From Bradyrhizobium sp. Tv2a-2 (GTDB lineage: Bacteria; Pseudomonadota; Alphaproteobacteria; Rhizobiales; Xanthobacteraceae), in the NCBI RefSeq assembly GCF_000472425.1, contig NZ_AXAI01000002.1, positions 1,265 to 65,264 of the forward strand: 64,000 nucleotides of DNA, written 5' to 3'. Both the position numbers and the translations under genes were made by a program. How positions within the stretch are numbered: the first letter of the stretch is position 1; each line of letters starts with the position of its first letter. Positions 35,906 through 45,942 of this stretch are shown here, piece by piece. The notes under the pieces were generated by a model. That model saw nothing but the letters and a program-made list of their open reading frames with translations, searched no databases and was not told the DNA's origin.

Positions 35906-37581
35906 GGTGCGCTACCGCGGTCCAGGCTCGGCAGGTCGAGTTCGTTCTGTCGCGCACATTCGATCGCGAGCTCGTAGCCGGCATCGGCATGCCGCATCAC
36001 GCCGCTTGCCGGATCGTTCCACAGCACCCGCGCAATGCGTCGGGCCGCCTCCTGTGTGCCGTCACAGACGATGACCATACCAGCGTGCTGCGAATAGCCG
36101 ATGCCGACGCCGCCACCATGATGCAGCGACACCCAGGTCGCGCCGCCAGCGCAATTCAACAGGGCGTTCAGCATCGGCCAGTCGGATACGGCGTCCGAGC
36201 CGTCACGCATGGCTTCGGTTTCACGATTGGGCGAGGCGACGGATCCGGAATCGAGATGGTCGCGGCCGATCACGATCGGCGCTTTCAACTCGCCGCGAGC
36301 GACCATCTCGTTGAAGGCAAGACCGAGCCGGTGGCGGTCGCCAAGGCCGACCCAGCAGATCCGGGCCGGCAGACCTTGAAACGCGATCCGCTCACGCGCC
36401 ATGTCGAGCCAATGATGCAGTGAGGCATCGTTGGGCATCAGCTCCTTCACCTTCGCATCGGTTCGGTAGATGTCCTCGGGATCGCCGGACAAGGCGGCCC
36501 AGCGGAAGGGCCCGATACCGCGGCAGAACAGCGGGCGGATATAGGCGGGGACGAAGCCCGGAAAGTCGAACGCGTCCTTGACGCCTTCCTCGAGCGCCAT
36601 CTGGCGGATGTTGTTGCCGTAATCAACGACCGGAATCCCCATCCGGTGAAACTCGAGCATGGCGCGAACGTGGTCCGCCATCGAGGCGCGCGCGGCGCGC
36701 TCGACGGCTTTCGGATCGCTCTCGCGCCGCGACTGCCATTCGTGGATCGACCAGCCCGTTGGCAGGTAGCCATTGACCGGATCGTGTGCGGACGTCTGAT
36801 CGGTAACCGCATCGGGCCTCACGCCGCGCCGGACCAGTTCGGGGAACACCTCCGCGGCGTTGCCGAGCAGCCCGACCGAGACCGGCTTGCGCGTCCTTGC
36901 GGCGTCCTCAATGATCGACAGTGCCTCGTCGAGGTCCTTGGCCTCGCGATCGAGATAGCGTGTGCGCATGCGCATCTCGATCCGGGACGGCTGGCATTCG
37001 ACGGCAAGGCACGAGGCACCCGCCATCACGGCGGCGAGCGGCTGCGCGCCGCCCATGCCGCCGAGCCCCGCCGTGAGAATCCATTTGCCGGCGAGATTGG
37101 CGCCATAATGGCGGCGGCCGAGCTCGGCGAAGGTTTCATAGGTGCCTTGAACGATGCCCTGGCTGCCGATGTAGATCCAGGAGCCGGCCGTCATCTGGCC
37201 GTACATCATCAGGCCCTTGCGATCGAGCAGGTTGAAGTGTTCCCACGTCGCCCAATGCGGCACCAGGTTGGAGTTGGCGATCAGCACCCGCGGCGCATCG
37301 GCGTGGGTGCGGAAGACGCCGACCGGCTTTCCGGACTGGATCGCGAGCGTCTGATCGCCCTCCAGGCGGCGCAGCGTTGTCACGATCCGGTCGAAACACT
37401 CCCAGTCGCGCGCGGCGCGTCCGATGCCGCCATAGACGACAAGCTCGCCCGGCTTCTCCGCGACGTCCGGATCGAGGTTGTTCATCAACATCCGCAAGGG
37501 AGCTTCCGTCAGCCAGCTTTTCGCTGAAAGCTCCGGGCCACGGGGCGCGCGGACGATGCGTGCGTTGTCGATACGTGTCAT
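35902..37581 (-). CDS. hutU: Urocanate hydratase
   Basis: The enzyme converts urocanate to imidazolonepropionate using tightly bound NAD as electrophile, the second step of histidine breakdown. The 559-residue length is normal for the family. The sequence shows [33 protein letters not shown], the NAD-binding [49 protein letters not shown] and [18 protein letters not shown]. It follows hutI by 34 bases and overlaps hutD. Confidence 0.97.
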   Translation of the reverse strand: MTRIDNARIVRAPRGPELSAKSWLTEAPLRMLMNNLDPDVAEKPGELVVYGGIGRAARDWECFDRIVTTLRRLEGDQTLAIQSGKPVGVFRTHADAPRVLIANSNLVPHWATWEHFNLLDRKGLMMYGQMTAGSWIYIGSQGIVQGTYETFAELGRRHYGANLAGKWILTAGLGGMGGAQPLAAVMAGASCLAVECQPSRIEMRMRTRYLDREAKDLDEALSIIEDAARTRKPVSVGLLGNAAEVFPELVRRGVRPDAVTDQTSAHDPVNGYLPTGWSIHEWQSRRESDPKAVERAARASMADHVRAMLEFHRMGIPVVDYGNNIRQMALEEGVKDAFDFPGFVPAYIRPLFCRGIGPFRWAALSGDPEDIYRTDAKVKELMPNDASLHHWLDMARERIAFQGLPARICWVGLGDRHRLGLAFNEMVARGELKAPIVIGRDHLDSGSVASPNRETEAMRDGSDAVSDWPMLNALLNCAGGATWVSLHHGGGVGIGYSQHAGMVIVCDGTQEAARRIARVLWNDPASGVMRHADAGYELAIECARQNELDLPSLDRGSAP

Positions 37582-37615
37582 GAAAACACATCCGGTGATG
37601 AAGAGAGCAGGTGGG

Positions 37616-38830
37616 TCATGTCGTCAGGCCTTGCCAGATGCGCGCATGCAGCGGATTGAAGCCGATCCGGTACACCAGCTCGGCGGGACGCTCGATGTCC
37701 CAGATGGCGAGGTCGCAACGTTTGCCTGCCTCGAGGCTTCCGATCTCGCCGAACAGGCCGAGTGCGCGGGCGGCCTCGCGGGTCACCGCCGCCAGGCATT
37801 CGTCGACGGTCAGCCGGAACAGCGTCGCTCCCATGTTCATGGTGAGTAGCAGCGAGGTCAGGGGCGACGAGCCGGGATTGCTGTCGGTCGCGAGTGCGAC
37901 CGGAACGCGATGCTTGCGCATCAATTCGATTGGCGGCGTCTGCCTTTCGCGCAGGAAATAATACGCGCCCGGAAGCACCACCGCGACAGTGCCCGCGGCT
38001 GCCATCGCGGCAATGCCGGTCTCGTCGGCATATTCGAGATGATCAGCCGACAAGGCACCGGACCGCGCGGCCAATGCCGCGCCACCGAGATTGGAAAGCT
38101 GGTCGGCGTGAAGCTTGACTTGAAGATTGCACTCGCGGGCGCGAGCGAACACTTGCGCCGTCTCTTCGATCGAGAACGCGATGGTCTCGCAGAAGGCGTC
38201 GACGGCGTCGATCAGGCCCTCGGCCGCCAATGGACCGATCATCTCGCAGACCTCGGCGACGTAGGCGCTGGAGTCGCCGGCGCGTTCGGGCGGCAGGGCG
38301 TGAGCACCGAGGAAGGACGTCCGCACTGTTATCGGATTGTCGCGCGCAAGCTGCCGCGCGGCGCAAAGCTGGCGGCGCTCGGTCGCAAGCTCGAGCCCAT
38401 AGCCCGACTTGATCTCGATGCTCGTCACGCCCTCGGCGATGAGCGCATCGAGCCGGGGCTGCGCACCGGAGACGAGCTCCTGCTCGGTTGCGGCTCGCGT
38501 CGCCTTCACCGTGGACACGATGCCGCCGCCGCGCCGCGCAATCTCCTCATAGCTGGCGCCGGCAAGCCGCAGCTCGAACTCCTCAGCCCGGTTGCCGCCG
38601 TAGACCAGATGGGTGTGGCAATCGACCAGGCCCGGCGTGATCCATCGCCCGTCGCAATCAGTGCGCTCGGCCGCATCGAGGCCGCTCGGCGTCTCCGACC
38701 TTGGGCCCGCATAGACGATGATGCCTTCCTTGGCCGCAATCACCCCGTCCTCGACGATGCCGAGGCCCTCGCGTTGCGGGGACAGCGTGGCGAGCCGACA
38801 ACGATGCCAGAGGCGATCAGCGACAGTCAT
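37616..38830 (-). CDS. hutI: Imidazolonepropionase
   Basis: The enzyme hydrolyses imidazolonepropionate to N-formimino-glutamate, step three of histidine breakdown. It is a 404-residue metal-dependent amidohydrolase with [18 protein letters not shown] (metal-binding HxH), [32 protein letters not shown] and [18 protein letters not shown]. It is the first gene of the hutI-U-D operon and is divergent from hutF. The operator at 38880-38889 lies 50 bases upstream of its start. Confidence 0.96.
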   Translation of the reverse strand: MTVADRLWHRCRLATLSPQREGLGIVEDGVIAAKEGIIVYAGPRSETPSGLDAAERTDCDGRWITPGLVDCHTHLVYGGNRAEEFELRLAGASYEEIARRGGGIVSTVKATRAATEQELVSGAQPRLDALIAEGVTSIEIKSGYGLELATERRQLCAARQLARDNPITVRTSFLGAHALPPERAGDSSAYVAEVCEMIGPLAAEGLIDAVDAFCETIAFSIEETAQVFARARECNLQVKLHADQLSNLGGAALAARSGALSADHLEYADETGIAAMAAAGTVAVVLPGAYYFLRERQTPPIELMRKHRVPVALATDSNPGSSPLTSLLLTMNMGATLFRLTVDECLAAVTREAARALGLFGEIGSLEAGKRCDLAIWDIERPAELVYRIGFNPLHARIWQGLTT

Positions 38831-38879
38831 GACGATGGAAGCCCGCTATCCTCTCGGTGCTTGGCACGGCGATGCCATT

Positions 38880-38889
38880 TGTCTATACA
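38880..38889 (-). promoter_or_regulatory. HutC-type operator, site B (between hutI and hutF)
   Basis: TGTCTATACA is the reverse complement of site A and fits GTMTAKAC. It sits between the divergent hutI-U-D and hutF-C units, so one bound repressor could control both. Confidence 0.7.
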
Positions 38890-38942
38890 TATTACATGCC
38901 GGCCGCATGCTGTCCAGCTTCTCGTCGGCTCGGGAGATCCAA

Positions 38943-40301
38943 GTGTCCCAACTGCATTTCAAGCAAGTCCTGTTGCCGGGTGGATGGTCGCGCGAGGTCC
39001 GGCTATCGATTGCCGACGGTCGGATCGCGGCCGTGCACGTCGGCGTGGCGGCGGGTGAGGCCGACGAGCGTCACGCCATCGGCGTGCCGGGGCTGCCCAA
39101 TCTCCACAGCCATGGGTTTCAGCGCGGCATGGCGGGCCTGACCGAAATCAGAGGCGCCAGTTCCGACAACTTCTGGACCTGGCGTGACCTGATGTATCGT
39201 TTCGTCGCGCGCATGACGCCGGAGGACGTCGAGGCGATCACGGCGCAGGCCTATGTGGAGATGCTGGAGGCGGGATTCACGCGGGCCGGCGAATTTCATT
39301 ACATCCACCACGATCCCTCCGGTGCACCCTATGGCGATATCGCCGAGCTCGGAGGACGCGTCGCGGCGGCGGCGCAAGCGAGCGGCATCGGGCTGACGCT
39401 GCTGCCGGTGTTCTACGCTCACGCTGGTTTCGGAGGCCAAGCGCCGGACCAGGGACAGCGACGTTTCGTCAACAGCGTCGACCGCTTCGCGCGGCTGCTG
39501 GAGGCGTCGCGGGCTGCCGTCGCTGGCTGCACCGGCGCGGTAGTCGGCATCGCGCCGCATTCGCTGCGGGCCGTCACGCCGGATGAATTGACGGCCATCC
39601 TGGCGCTCGCCGACACGGGCCCGATCCACATCCACATCGCCGAGCAGACGAAGGAGGTGGAAGACTGTATCGCCTGGAGCGATAGCCGGCCGGTCCAATG
39701 GCTGCTCGATCATGCACCGGTCGATCGTCGCTGGTGCCTGGTGCATGCCACGCACATGACCGGCGAGGAGACCCGCGCAATGGCCGAAACCGGTGCCGTC
39801 GCGGGCCTCTGTCCAATGACCGAGGCCAATCTCGGCGACGGCATCTTCAATGCGCCGGAATTCGGTGATGCAGGCGGTGGGTTCGGCGTCGGCACGGATT
39901 CGAACGTGCTGATCGGCGCCGCGGATGAGTTGCGCCAGCTCGAATATTCGCAGCGGCTCAGGCTGCGCGCGCGCAACGTCATCTCGACCACCGGTATTGC
40001 CTCGACCGGACGCGCGCTGTTCGACGGAGCGCTTGCCGGCGGCGCCCAGGCCCTCGGCGTCGCCGGTGGTCTTGCCGCGGGCCTTGCGGCCGACATTGTC
40101 AGCCTCGATGCCGACAGTCCGGCGCTGGCCGGACGCTCGGCTGATGCCATTCTCGACGGCTGGATCTTCGCCAGCCGCCGCTCTCCTGTGGACTGCGTCT
40201 GGACATCCGGCCGCAGGGTTGTGACAAACGGTCGGCACCATCAGGCGGAATCGGTGGCGGCCGGTTTCCGCCGCCGGCTGGAAGGGCTGCTTGAGGCATG
40301 A
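38943..40301 (+). CDS. hutF: Formimidoylglutamate deiminase
   Basis: The enzyme turns N-formimino-glutamate into N-formyl-glutamate and ammonia, which places this locus on the five-step histidine pathway. It is an amidohydrolase of 452 residues with PNLHSHGFQRGMAGLTE (metal HxH), EFHYIHHDPSGAPY, IHIAEQTKEVEDC, LVHATHMT and GVGTDSNVLIGAADELRQLE. The GTG at 38943 with GGGAGA upstream is favoured; the in-frame ATG at 38907 lacks a site and is close to the operator. Its stop overlaps the hutC start (ATGA). Confidence 0.93.
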   Translation: MSQLHFKQVLLPGGWSREVRLSIADGRIAAVHVGVAAGEADERHAIGVPGLPNLHSHGFQRGMAGLTEIRGASSDNFWTWRDLMYRFVARMTPEDVEAITAQAYVEMLEAGFTRAGEFHYIHHDPSGAPYGDIAELGGRVAAAAQASGIGLTLLPVFYAHAGFGGQAPDQGQRRFVNSVDRFARLLEASRAAVAGCTGAVVGIAPHSLRAVTPDELTAILALADTGPIHIHIAEQTKEVEDCIAWSDSRPVQWLLDHAPVDRRWCLVHATHMTGEETRAMAETGAVAGLCPMTEANLGDGIFNAPEFGDAGGGFGVGTDSNVLIGAADELRQLEYSQRLRLRARNVISTTGIASTGRALFDGALAGGAQALGVAGGLAAGLAADIVSLDADSPALAGRSADAILDGWIFASRRSPVDCVWTSGRRVVTNGRHHQAESVAAGFRRRLEGLLEA

Positions 40302-41035
40302 AACCATCATCGAAACGGAACGCCGGCGGCGGTGTCGCGCTCTATCAGCGGATCCGCAGCGATATCGAGAGGCGCATCATGTCGGGCGCGTGGCCGCCGG
40401 GGCATCGCCTGCCGTTCGAGCACGAGCTGATGGACACCTATTCCTGTGCGCGCATGACCGTGAACAAGGTGCTCTCGGGGCTCGCGGCGGCGGGACTGGT
40501 CGAGCGTCGGCGCCGTGCCGGCAGCTTCGTGTCGCGTCCGAAGGTGCATTCGGCGGTGCTGCAAATTCCCGACCTGAGGGCGGAAGTCGAAAGTCGCGGC
40601 GAGCGCTACGGCTATACGCTGCTGCAGCGGCAGAAGCGCGCGGCCACGCGCGACGACAAGGCGCGCCTCGATCTCGCGCCGCGCACGCCGGTCCTGGTGC
40701 TGCGATGCCGCCACGATGCTGCAAAGCAACCGTTTGCGCTCGAAGACCGGATCCTCAACCTGGACGCCGTACCGGAAGCGGCTGACCAGGACTTTGCGGT
40801 GGTGCCGCCGAGTGTCTGGCTGGTCGATCACGTGCCTTGGACCGAGGCAGAGCACCGCATCTCGGCCGGCAATGTGGACGAGGCGGTGGCGGCGGAGTTG
40901 AACATCGACCAGGGCACCGCCTGCCTCATCATCGAGCGCCGCACTTGGCGCAACGGCGAGCCGATCACGGCCGTCCGCCTTGTCCATCCGGGGCCGCTCT
41001 ACGATCTGACGGCACGATTCACGCCGAGCAGCTAA
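40298..41035 (+). CDS. hutC: Histidine utilisation repressor, GntR/HutC family
   Basis: The product has 245 residues. The N-terminal GntR winged helix (ALYQRIRSDIERRIMSG, then LPFEHELMDTYSCARMTVNK) is followed by a UTRA ligand-binding domain (VLVLRCRHDA, EDRILNLDAVPEA, and RTWRNGEPITAVRLVHPG). HutC proteins repress hut genes until urocanate is bound. It is encoded with hutF by a four-base overlap. Three identical operator-like sites (33462, 38880, 43770) are its likely targets. It converges with the binding-protein gene on the other strand, with only 5 bases between stops. Confidence 0.93.
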   Translation: MKPSSKRNAGGGVALYQRIRSDIERRIMSGAWPPGHRLPFEHELMDTYSCARMTVNKVLSGLAAAGLVERRRRAGSFVSRPKVHSAVLQIPDLRAEVESRGERYGYTLLQRQKRAATRDDKARLDLAPRTPVLVLRCRHDAAKQPFALEDRILNLDAVPEAADQDFAVVPPSVWLVDHVPWTEAEHRISAGNVDEAVAAELNIDQGTACLIIERRTWRNGEPITAVRLVHPGPLYDLTARFTPSS

Positions 41036-41040
41036 TTGAC

Positions 41041-42081
41041 TCACTTCGCCTTTGCTGCATCGACGAAGCGGTTCGTCCATAGATCGTCCTCGGACGCCTT
41101 TGCATCAAACTCCTTGCCGAAATTGGTGCCAGCCTCCTTAGCGAAGGTCAGCGCGTTCTGCATGCTCTGCACGTCGATCTTGCCGCCCTCGGCAACCCCG
41201 CCGCTCATCGTCTTGAGGGCGGCCGCGATCGCCTGCGGATCGGCTTTGGCAAAGAATTGCTTCTGGATCGCAGAGGCGGTTTCGTCAGGTTTACCAATCG
41301 CCGCGGCGCTCGCGTCCTGCAGGGCCTTGGCCGTCTTGGTGATGAGGTCGGCGGTCGCCGGGCTGATCGGCTTCTTGGCGACGAGCACGAGATAGGGCTG
41401 CTTTGCAAGCAGCGGGAAATCCTCGCCAAGCGACACCAGCACGGTGCCGGTGGCTGCCTTCTCGGCCAAATATCCTTCCGGCGGCGACAGCACGAAGGCG
41501 TCGATACGCTTTGCTTCCAGCGCCGCCTGAATGGCGGTGGGATTGCCGACCTGGGCAACCTTCAGATCGTTCTTCGGATCGAGACCGCCTTGGCCGGCGA
41601 GCCAGCGCGCCGCGATCTCCTGCGCGCCGGCAAGTGCCGTGGCGCCGACCAGCGCGCCCTTCATGGCGGCCAGTCGTTTTGGGAGCGGATCGCTCGGCTT
41701 CACGCCGGTGCGCTCAATGAGCGCCGGCGAGACGACGAGCTGGAGCGTGACCTTCGACATCAGCGAATAGACGATCTCGAACGGCTGACCCTTGGCCGCC
41801 GCGCGCAGCATCGAGTCGGGGCCTACCGCCGCCAGATCGATATCACCGGCGTCGAGCGCTGCCAGTGCCGAGGGGTCGCCGCCAGGCAATGAGATCACGT
41901 TGGCGGTCAGTCCCTGTGGCTTGAACGTGTCCAGCGCCCGCGCCGACCAGATCGGCAGGAAGCTCAGGGTCGGAGCGCCAAGCCCGATCCGAACCGCCTG
42001 CTGCGCCATCACGAGGCTCGGCATCAACGCCAGTGCGCCTCCGATGACCGCAGCTCTCATCAAGTTCACCGCGCGCATCAT
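41041..42081 (-). CDS. ABC transporter substrate-binding protein (NitT/TauT type), hut-linked
   Basis: The product is a 346-residue periplasmic protein with a Sec signal peptide (NLMRAAVIGGALALMPSLV, cleaved after MAQ). AVRIGLGAPTLSFLPIWSAR and GDPSALAALDAGDIDLAAVG match the NMT1/SsuA-like binding family. It is the third gene of an operon with an ATPase and a permease, preceded by HutC operator C. Uptake of histidine, urocanate or a similar imidazole compound is suggested by the hut context, but this transporter family is better known for taurine, nitrate and pyrimidine-like ligands. Confidence 0.85.
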   Translation of the reverse strand: MMRAVNLMRAAVIGGALALMPSLVMAQQAVRIGLGAPTLSFLPIWSARALDTFKPQGLTANVISLPGGDPSALAALDAGDIDLAAVGPDSMLRAAAKGQPFEIVYSLMSKVTLQLVVSPALIERTGVKPSDPLPKRLAAMKGALVGATALAGAQEIAARWLAGQGGLDPKNDLKVAQVGNPTAIQAALEAKRIDAFVLSPPEGYLAEKAATGTVLVSLGEDFPLLAKQPYLVLVAKKPISPATADLITKTAKALQDASAAAIGKPDETASAIQKQFFAKADPQAIAAALKTMSGGVAEGGKIDVQSMQNALTFAKEAGTNFGKEFDAKASEDDLWTNRFVDAAKAK

Positions 42082-42096
42082 TGTCTCCCTGTTGCT

Positions 42097-42939
42097 TTAG
42101 ATGTCGATCGGACCGGCGCCCGACAGCGAATGCCAGCGCAGCAGCCGGCGCTCGAGTCGGCCTGCGAGAAAATTCGCAATGGCGACGAAGCCCAGGAGAA
42201 TGACGATGCCCGCGAACACGCCGGCGGGGTCGTATGTCGACGATGCCTCGTGAATGAACAGGCCGAGCCCCTGCGCCGATGATGTGAACTCGCCGACGAT
42301 CACGCCGATGACGCTGTAGGGAATGGCAAGGCGCATGCCCAGCATCACGAACGGGGCGGCCGCCGGCAGGAAGACGTGGTAGGTGAGTTGACGCTGGTTT
42401 GCACCCATCACAAGCGTGAGGTTGATCAATTCGCGGTCGACACTGCGCACGCCGGCGAACACGTTGTAGAAGACCAGGAAGAACACCATGATCGAGGCGA
42501 GCGCGATCTTCGATCCGATGCCGATCCCGAACCAGATGATGAAAAGCGGGGCGAGTGCGATCTTCGGGATGCCGTAGAACGCCATCACATAGGGCTCAAA
42601 GATGCGCGCGAGACGCGGCGAGCGACCGAGCGCATAGCCGCCGATCACGCCGCCAGCGACGCCGATGACATAGCCGAGCACGAGCTCCTGCCCGGTGGTC
42701 CACAGATGCGGATAGATTTCGCCTGACGCAAACAGTTCGTAGAGCCGCTGAGCGACGGCGCTCGGCTTGCTCACGTAGATTTCCTTGATCAGCCGGCCTG
42801 AGGCCCATTGCCAGAACAGAAGCAGGGCGATCCCGGGGAGCAGCTTCAATGCCCATTGCAGTGGCTTGGCCGCAAGAGTGGAGAGGCGGCGGCGCAATCC
42901 CGCGCTGCCCGCGGAGGCGTCATAGGTCATCTCGGTCAT
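42097..42939 (-). CDS. ABC transporter permease (SsuC/TauC type), hut-linked
   Basis: The product has 280 residues and six membrane helices. The EAA loop is visible near residue 190 in INLTLVMGANQRQLTYHVF, and AFYGIPKIALAPLFIIWFGI is the classic family segment. The ATG at 42939 is used here; a TTG at 42957 overlaps the ATPase stop. The gene lies between the ATPase and the binding protein of the hut-linked transporter. Confidence 0.9.
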   Translation of the reverse strand: MTEMTYDASAGSAGLRRRLSTLAAKPLQWALKLLPGIALLLFWQWASGRLIKEIYVSKPSAVAQRLYELFASGEIYPHLWTTGQELVLGYVIGVAGGVIGGYALGRSPRLARIFEPYVMAFYGIPKIALAPLFIIWFGIGIGSKIALASIMVFFLVFYNVFAGVRSVDRELINLTLVMGANQRQLTYHVFLPAAAPFVMLGMRLAIPYSVIGVIVGEFTSSAQGLGLFIHEASSTYDPAGVFAGIVILLGFVAIANFLAGRLERRLLRWHSLSGAGPIDI

Positions 42940-42953
42940 CGGCTTGCCTTCGG

Positions 42954-43745
42954 TCAATGCACCCGTCCGATATCGATCTGCGAGCGGAACTCGGTCCAGA
43001 CCGCATCATAGGCCGCCTCGAAGCCAGGATTACGGAACGGCTCGAACATGTTGCGCGGGCGCGGCAGATCGATCGGAATGTTGGCAAGGAGCCGCGACGG
43101 CCGCTGGCTCAGCACCACGACGTGGTCGGCAAGCAGCACGGCCTCGGTGATGTCGTGGGTAACGAACACGACGGTCGCCCCTGCCTCCATTGACAGGCTC
43201 TGCAGGTCGCTCTGCATTACCATGCGGGTTTGTGCATCGAGTGCGCCGAACGGCTCGTCCATCAAGATAATGTCGGGCCGATAGACCAGGGTGCGCGCGA
43301 TCGAGCCGCGCTTCTGCATGCCGCCGGATAACTGGCTCGGAAAATGCTGTTCAAATCCCTTCAGGCCGACCGCTTCGAGTGCGCTCGCAACCCGCTCTTT
43401 TCGTTCGCCGGCCGTGACGCCGCGGAACAAAAGGGGAAGTTCGACATTCTCGGCGAGAGTCTTCCAAGGAAACAGTTGCGCCTGCTGCGGCACGAAGCCG
43501 ACCTCGGTGTTGATTCCCGTCACCTTGCGGCAGCGATGATGTACCGCGCCGCGGGTCGGGATCAGAAGTCCCGCCGCCATCTGCAGCAGCGTGCTCTTGC
43601 CGCAGCCGCTCGGGCCGATGACCGCGACGAACTTGCCGCGGTCGACCTCGAAACTGATCCCGTCGAGCACGCGGATATTCATCCGTTGGCCCGGAGCTGG
43701 AAAATCCTGCCCAATCGCTTCAAAGGCGAGTACGCGGTCGCTCAT
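42954..43745 (-). CDS. ABC transporter ATP-binding protein (SsuB/TauB type), hut-linked
   Basis: The product has about 263 residues with Walker A GPSGCGKSTL, Q-loop FVPQQAQLFPWKT, signature LSGGMQKRGSIAR, Walker B IILMDEPFGALD and H-loop FVTHD. The signature has K-R-G in place of the usual Q-R-V, a small but unusual change. The ATG at 43745 has the better spacing to GAGGG; one at 43754 abuts it. It is the first gene of the transporter operon, downstream of HutC operator C. Confidence 0.9.
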   Translation of the reverse strand: MSDRVLAFEAIGQDFPAPGQRMNIRVLDGISFEVDRGKFVAVIGPSGCGKSTLLQMAAGLLIPTRGAVHHRCRKVTGINTEVGFVPQQAQLFPWKTLAENVELPLLFRGVTAGERKERVASALEAVGLKGFEQHFPSQLSGGMQKRGSIARTLVYRPDIILMDEPFGALDAQTRMVMQSDLQSLSMEAGATVVFVTHDITEAVLLADHVVVLSQRPSRLLANIPIDLPRPRNMFEPFRNPGFEAAYDAVWTEFRSQIDIGRVH

Positions 43746-43769
43746 ACCGGCCATCCCTCAGTCCGAACA

Positions 43770-43779
43770 TGTCTATACA
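43770..43779 (-). promoter_or_regulatory. HutC-type operator, site C
   Basis: TGTCTATACA is identical to site B and is the reverse complement of site A. It lies 24 bases upstream of the ATPase start and so ties the transporter operon to the hut regulon. A weaker tatagac-containing sequence lies at about 45533-45540 upstream of hutH. Confidence 0.7.
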
Positions 43780-43974
43780 TAATCGAAGCCGCCAAAACGG
43801 GCAAGTCGGGATCGGTGCGGAGATTTTCGCCGCTTCTGCCCAAGGGCTGATCAGGCCGCTCGGCATAGTGCGCTGTTCCATTGACTTTTCAGATCGGCCG
43901 TTTCGTCCGATAAAGATTAGTCGGGACTCTCACGGTACCCGCAGCGTCGCCTGAAGTTGGCGAGCGCGTCGGGA

Positions 43975-45507
43975 TTATGACCAGAGCGTCGGCAGCGCAA
44001 CCGCTGCGCTGGCGGCAATCGTGCCGTCGCGCACGAGCGAGATCGCGCGCTGCAGGTCGGGATAGAAATGCCGATCATCTTCCAGATGAGCAACTTGCTT
44101 GCGCAGCACCGCACGCACCCGCTCGAGGGCAGGGCTCGATTTGAGCGGTGCATGGAAATCGCATCCTTGGGCTGCCGCGAGCAATTCGATTCCGATCACC
44201 GCTACTGCGTTCTCCACCATAGGCAGAAGACGCCGCGCGCCATGCGCGGCCATCGAGACATGATCCTCTTGATTTGCGGACGTGGGGATGGAATCGACGC
44301 TAGCTGGATAAGCGCGCTGCTTGTTCTCGGCGACGAGCGCCGCAGCCGTCACCTGTGCAACCATGAAGCCGGAATTGAGCCCTGGCCTCGGGGTCAGGAA
44401 TGCAGGCAGGCCTGACAGAGTGGGATCGATCAACATGGCGATACGCCGCTCGGCGAGCGAGCCGATTTCGCAGGTCGCCATTGCGATCATGTCTGCGGCG
44501 AAGGCCACGGGCTCGGCATGGAAGTTGCCGCCCGAAAGGGCTTCGTTGTCGTCTGGAAAGATAAGCGGGTTGTCTGTGACGCCATTCGCCTCAAGTGCGA
44601 GCGTGCCGGCGGCCTGCCGCAACAGGTCCAGCACCGCGCCCATCACCTGAGGCTGGCAGCGTAGACAGTAGGGATCCTGTATCCGTTCGTCGCCTGTGAG
44701 ATGCGAGGCACGGATTGCTGACCCTATCATGAGATTTCGCAGTGCACCCGCCGCCTCGATTTGCCCAAGGTGGCCGCGGAGCTCGTGGATACGTCGGTCA
44801 AAAGGCGCATCCGAGCCCTTTGCAGCGTCGGTCGACAGCGCGCCCGTCACGAGGGCCGCGCGAAACAAGTTTTCGGCCTCAAACAATCCGGCGAGCGCGT
44901 TTGCCGTTGAGAACTGCGTTCCGTTCAACAACGCGAGCCCCTCTTTCGGGCCGAACTTCAGCGGCTCCAGGCCCACTTCCGCGAGGGCCGCAGCGGCGGG
45001 AATGCGGTTGCCGGCGACGAAGGCCTCTCCAACGCCCATCATCGCCGCTGCTAAATGCGATAGGGGCGCGAGGTCCCCTGAAGCCCCGACCGAGCCTTGC
45101 GCTGGTATCATCGGCGTCAGATCGCGGGCGAGAAAGGCTTCGAGCATGGCAAGCGTCGCAGGCCTTACGCCTGATGCGCCTCGGGCAAGGCCGGCGACCT
45201 TCAGCGCTATCATCAGCCGGACCGTTTTGATCGGCGTCGGCTCGCCGACGCCCGCAGCGTGCGAGAGGACAAGGTTGCGTTGGAGCGTCTCCAGATCATC
45301 GGGATCTATGCGCATGCGAGCCAGCTTGCCGAACCCCGTGTTGATGCCGTAGACGGGGACGCCGCTTGCGACGATGGTTGCCACCATGGCCGCGCTTCGT
45401 TGGACGCCGCGCAAGCAGGCGGGATCGAGCACAAGCCTCGCTCCGCAATAGATGCTGAGCCACTCGCTGAGTGAAACTTTCCCGGGCCGCAGAATGACGT
45501 CATTCAT
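43975..45507 (-). CDS. hutH: Histidine ammonia-lyase
   Basis: The enzyme removes ammonia from histidine to give urocanate, the first step of the hut pathway. Length is 510 residues, the same as well-studied bacterial enzymes. The Ala-Ser-Gly triad that forms the MIO cofactor is at residues 142-144, in [58 protein letters not shown] and [10 protein letters not shown] are further active-site segments. The ATG at 45507 has GGAGAG upstream; another at 45519 overlaps that site. It lies apart from the hutI-U-D operon, upstream of the hut-linked ABC transporter. Confidence 0.96.
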   Translation of the reverse strand: MNDVILRPGKVSLSEWLSIYCGARLVLDPACLRGVQRSAAMVATIVASGVPVYGINTGFGKLARMRIDPDDLETLQRNLVLSHAAGVGEPTPIKTVRLMIALKVAGLARGASGVRPATLAMLEAFLARDLTPMIPAQGSVGASGDLAPLSHLAAAMMGVGEAFVAGNRIPAAAALAEVGLEPLKFGPKEGLALLNGTQFSTANALAGLFEAENLFRAALVTGALSTDAAKGSDAPFDRRIHELRGHLGQIEAAGALRNLMIGSAIRASHLTGDERIQDPYCLRCQPQVMGAVLDLLRQAAGTLALEANGVTDNPLIFPDDNEALSGGNFHAEPVAFAADMIAMATCEIGSLAERRIAMLIDPTLSGLPAFLTPRPGLNSGFMVAQVTAAALVAENKQRAYPASVDSIPTSANQEDHVSMAAHGARRLLPMVENAVAVIGIELLAAAQGCDFHAPLKSSPALERVRAVLRKQVAHLEDDRHFYPDLQRAISLVRDGTIAASAAVALPTLWS

Positions 45508-45559
45508 CTCACTCTCCATGCGTGTGCCGGCCGATTATAGACCCGGTCTGGCCGGATCA

Positions 45560-45810
45560 ATGCCGTACTGCAGCGCCGGTCGAAATGTACGTGAGGTCCC
45601 GCTGCAACCTATACGGCGCAATTCTGATGGCACTCTCGCTCATGCGATGATGGCGATTTACGACGAGGCGCTCGCCCCGAGCGGGCTGAAAATCACGATG
45701 TTCAGAGTCATTCGCCGTCTTTCAGAGGCGAACGAGCCGACAATAACCGAGCTTGCGACAATTGTGGATCTCGACCGTAGCTCTCTGGGCCACAATCTGA
45801 AAGTAGGTGC
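45560..45810 (+). pseudogene. MarR family regulator, N-terminal fragment
   Basis: The frame encodes a MarR-type start: REVPLQPIRRNSDGTLAHAM, then IYDEALAPSGLKITMFRVIR, SEANEPTITELATIVDLDRS and SLGHNLK. That covers the first helices and the recognition helix. The expected continuation, LEREG, is found in the next frame just after 45806, so a one-base shift breaks the gene, and no family sequence follows it. It is a dead regulator fragment next to the PNPOx-like gene. Confidence 0.6.
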
Positions 45811-45942
45811 TCGAGCGCGAAGGGCGCTGCCTATGGAAACCAAGCAAGCACGACCGACAATATCTAGGTGTTGTTTCGTGGGCCGTTTTGATCTTCCATA
45901 TTGATCACGCGTGGCATAAGCGCGAGTTCGATGGAGGAAACG

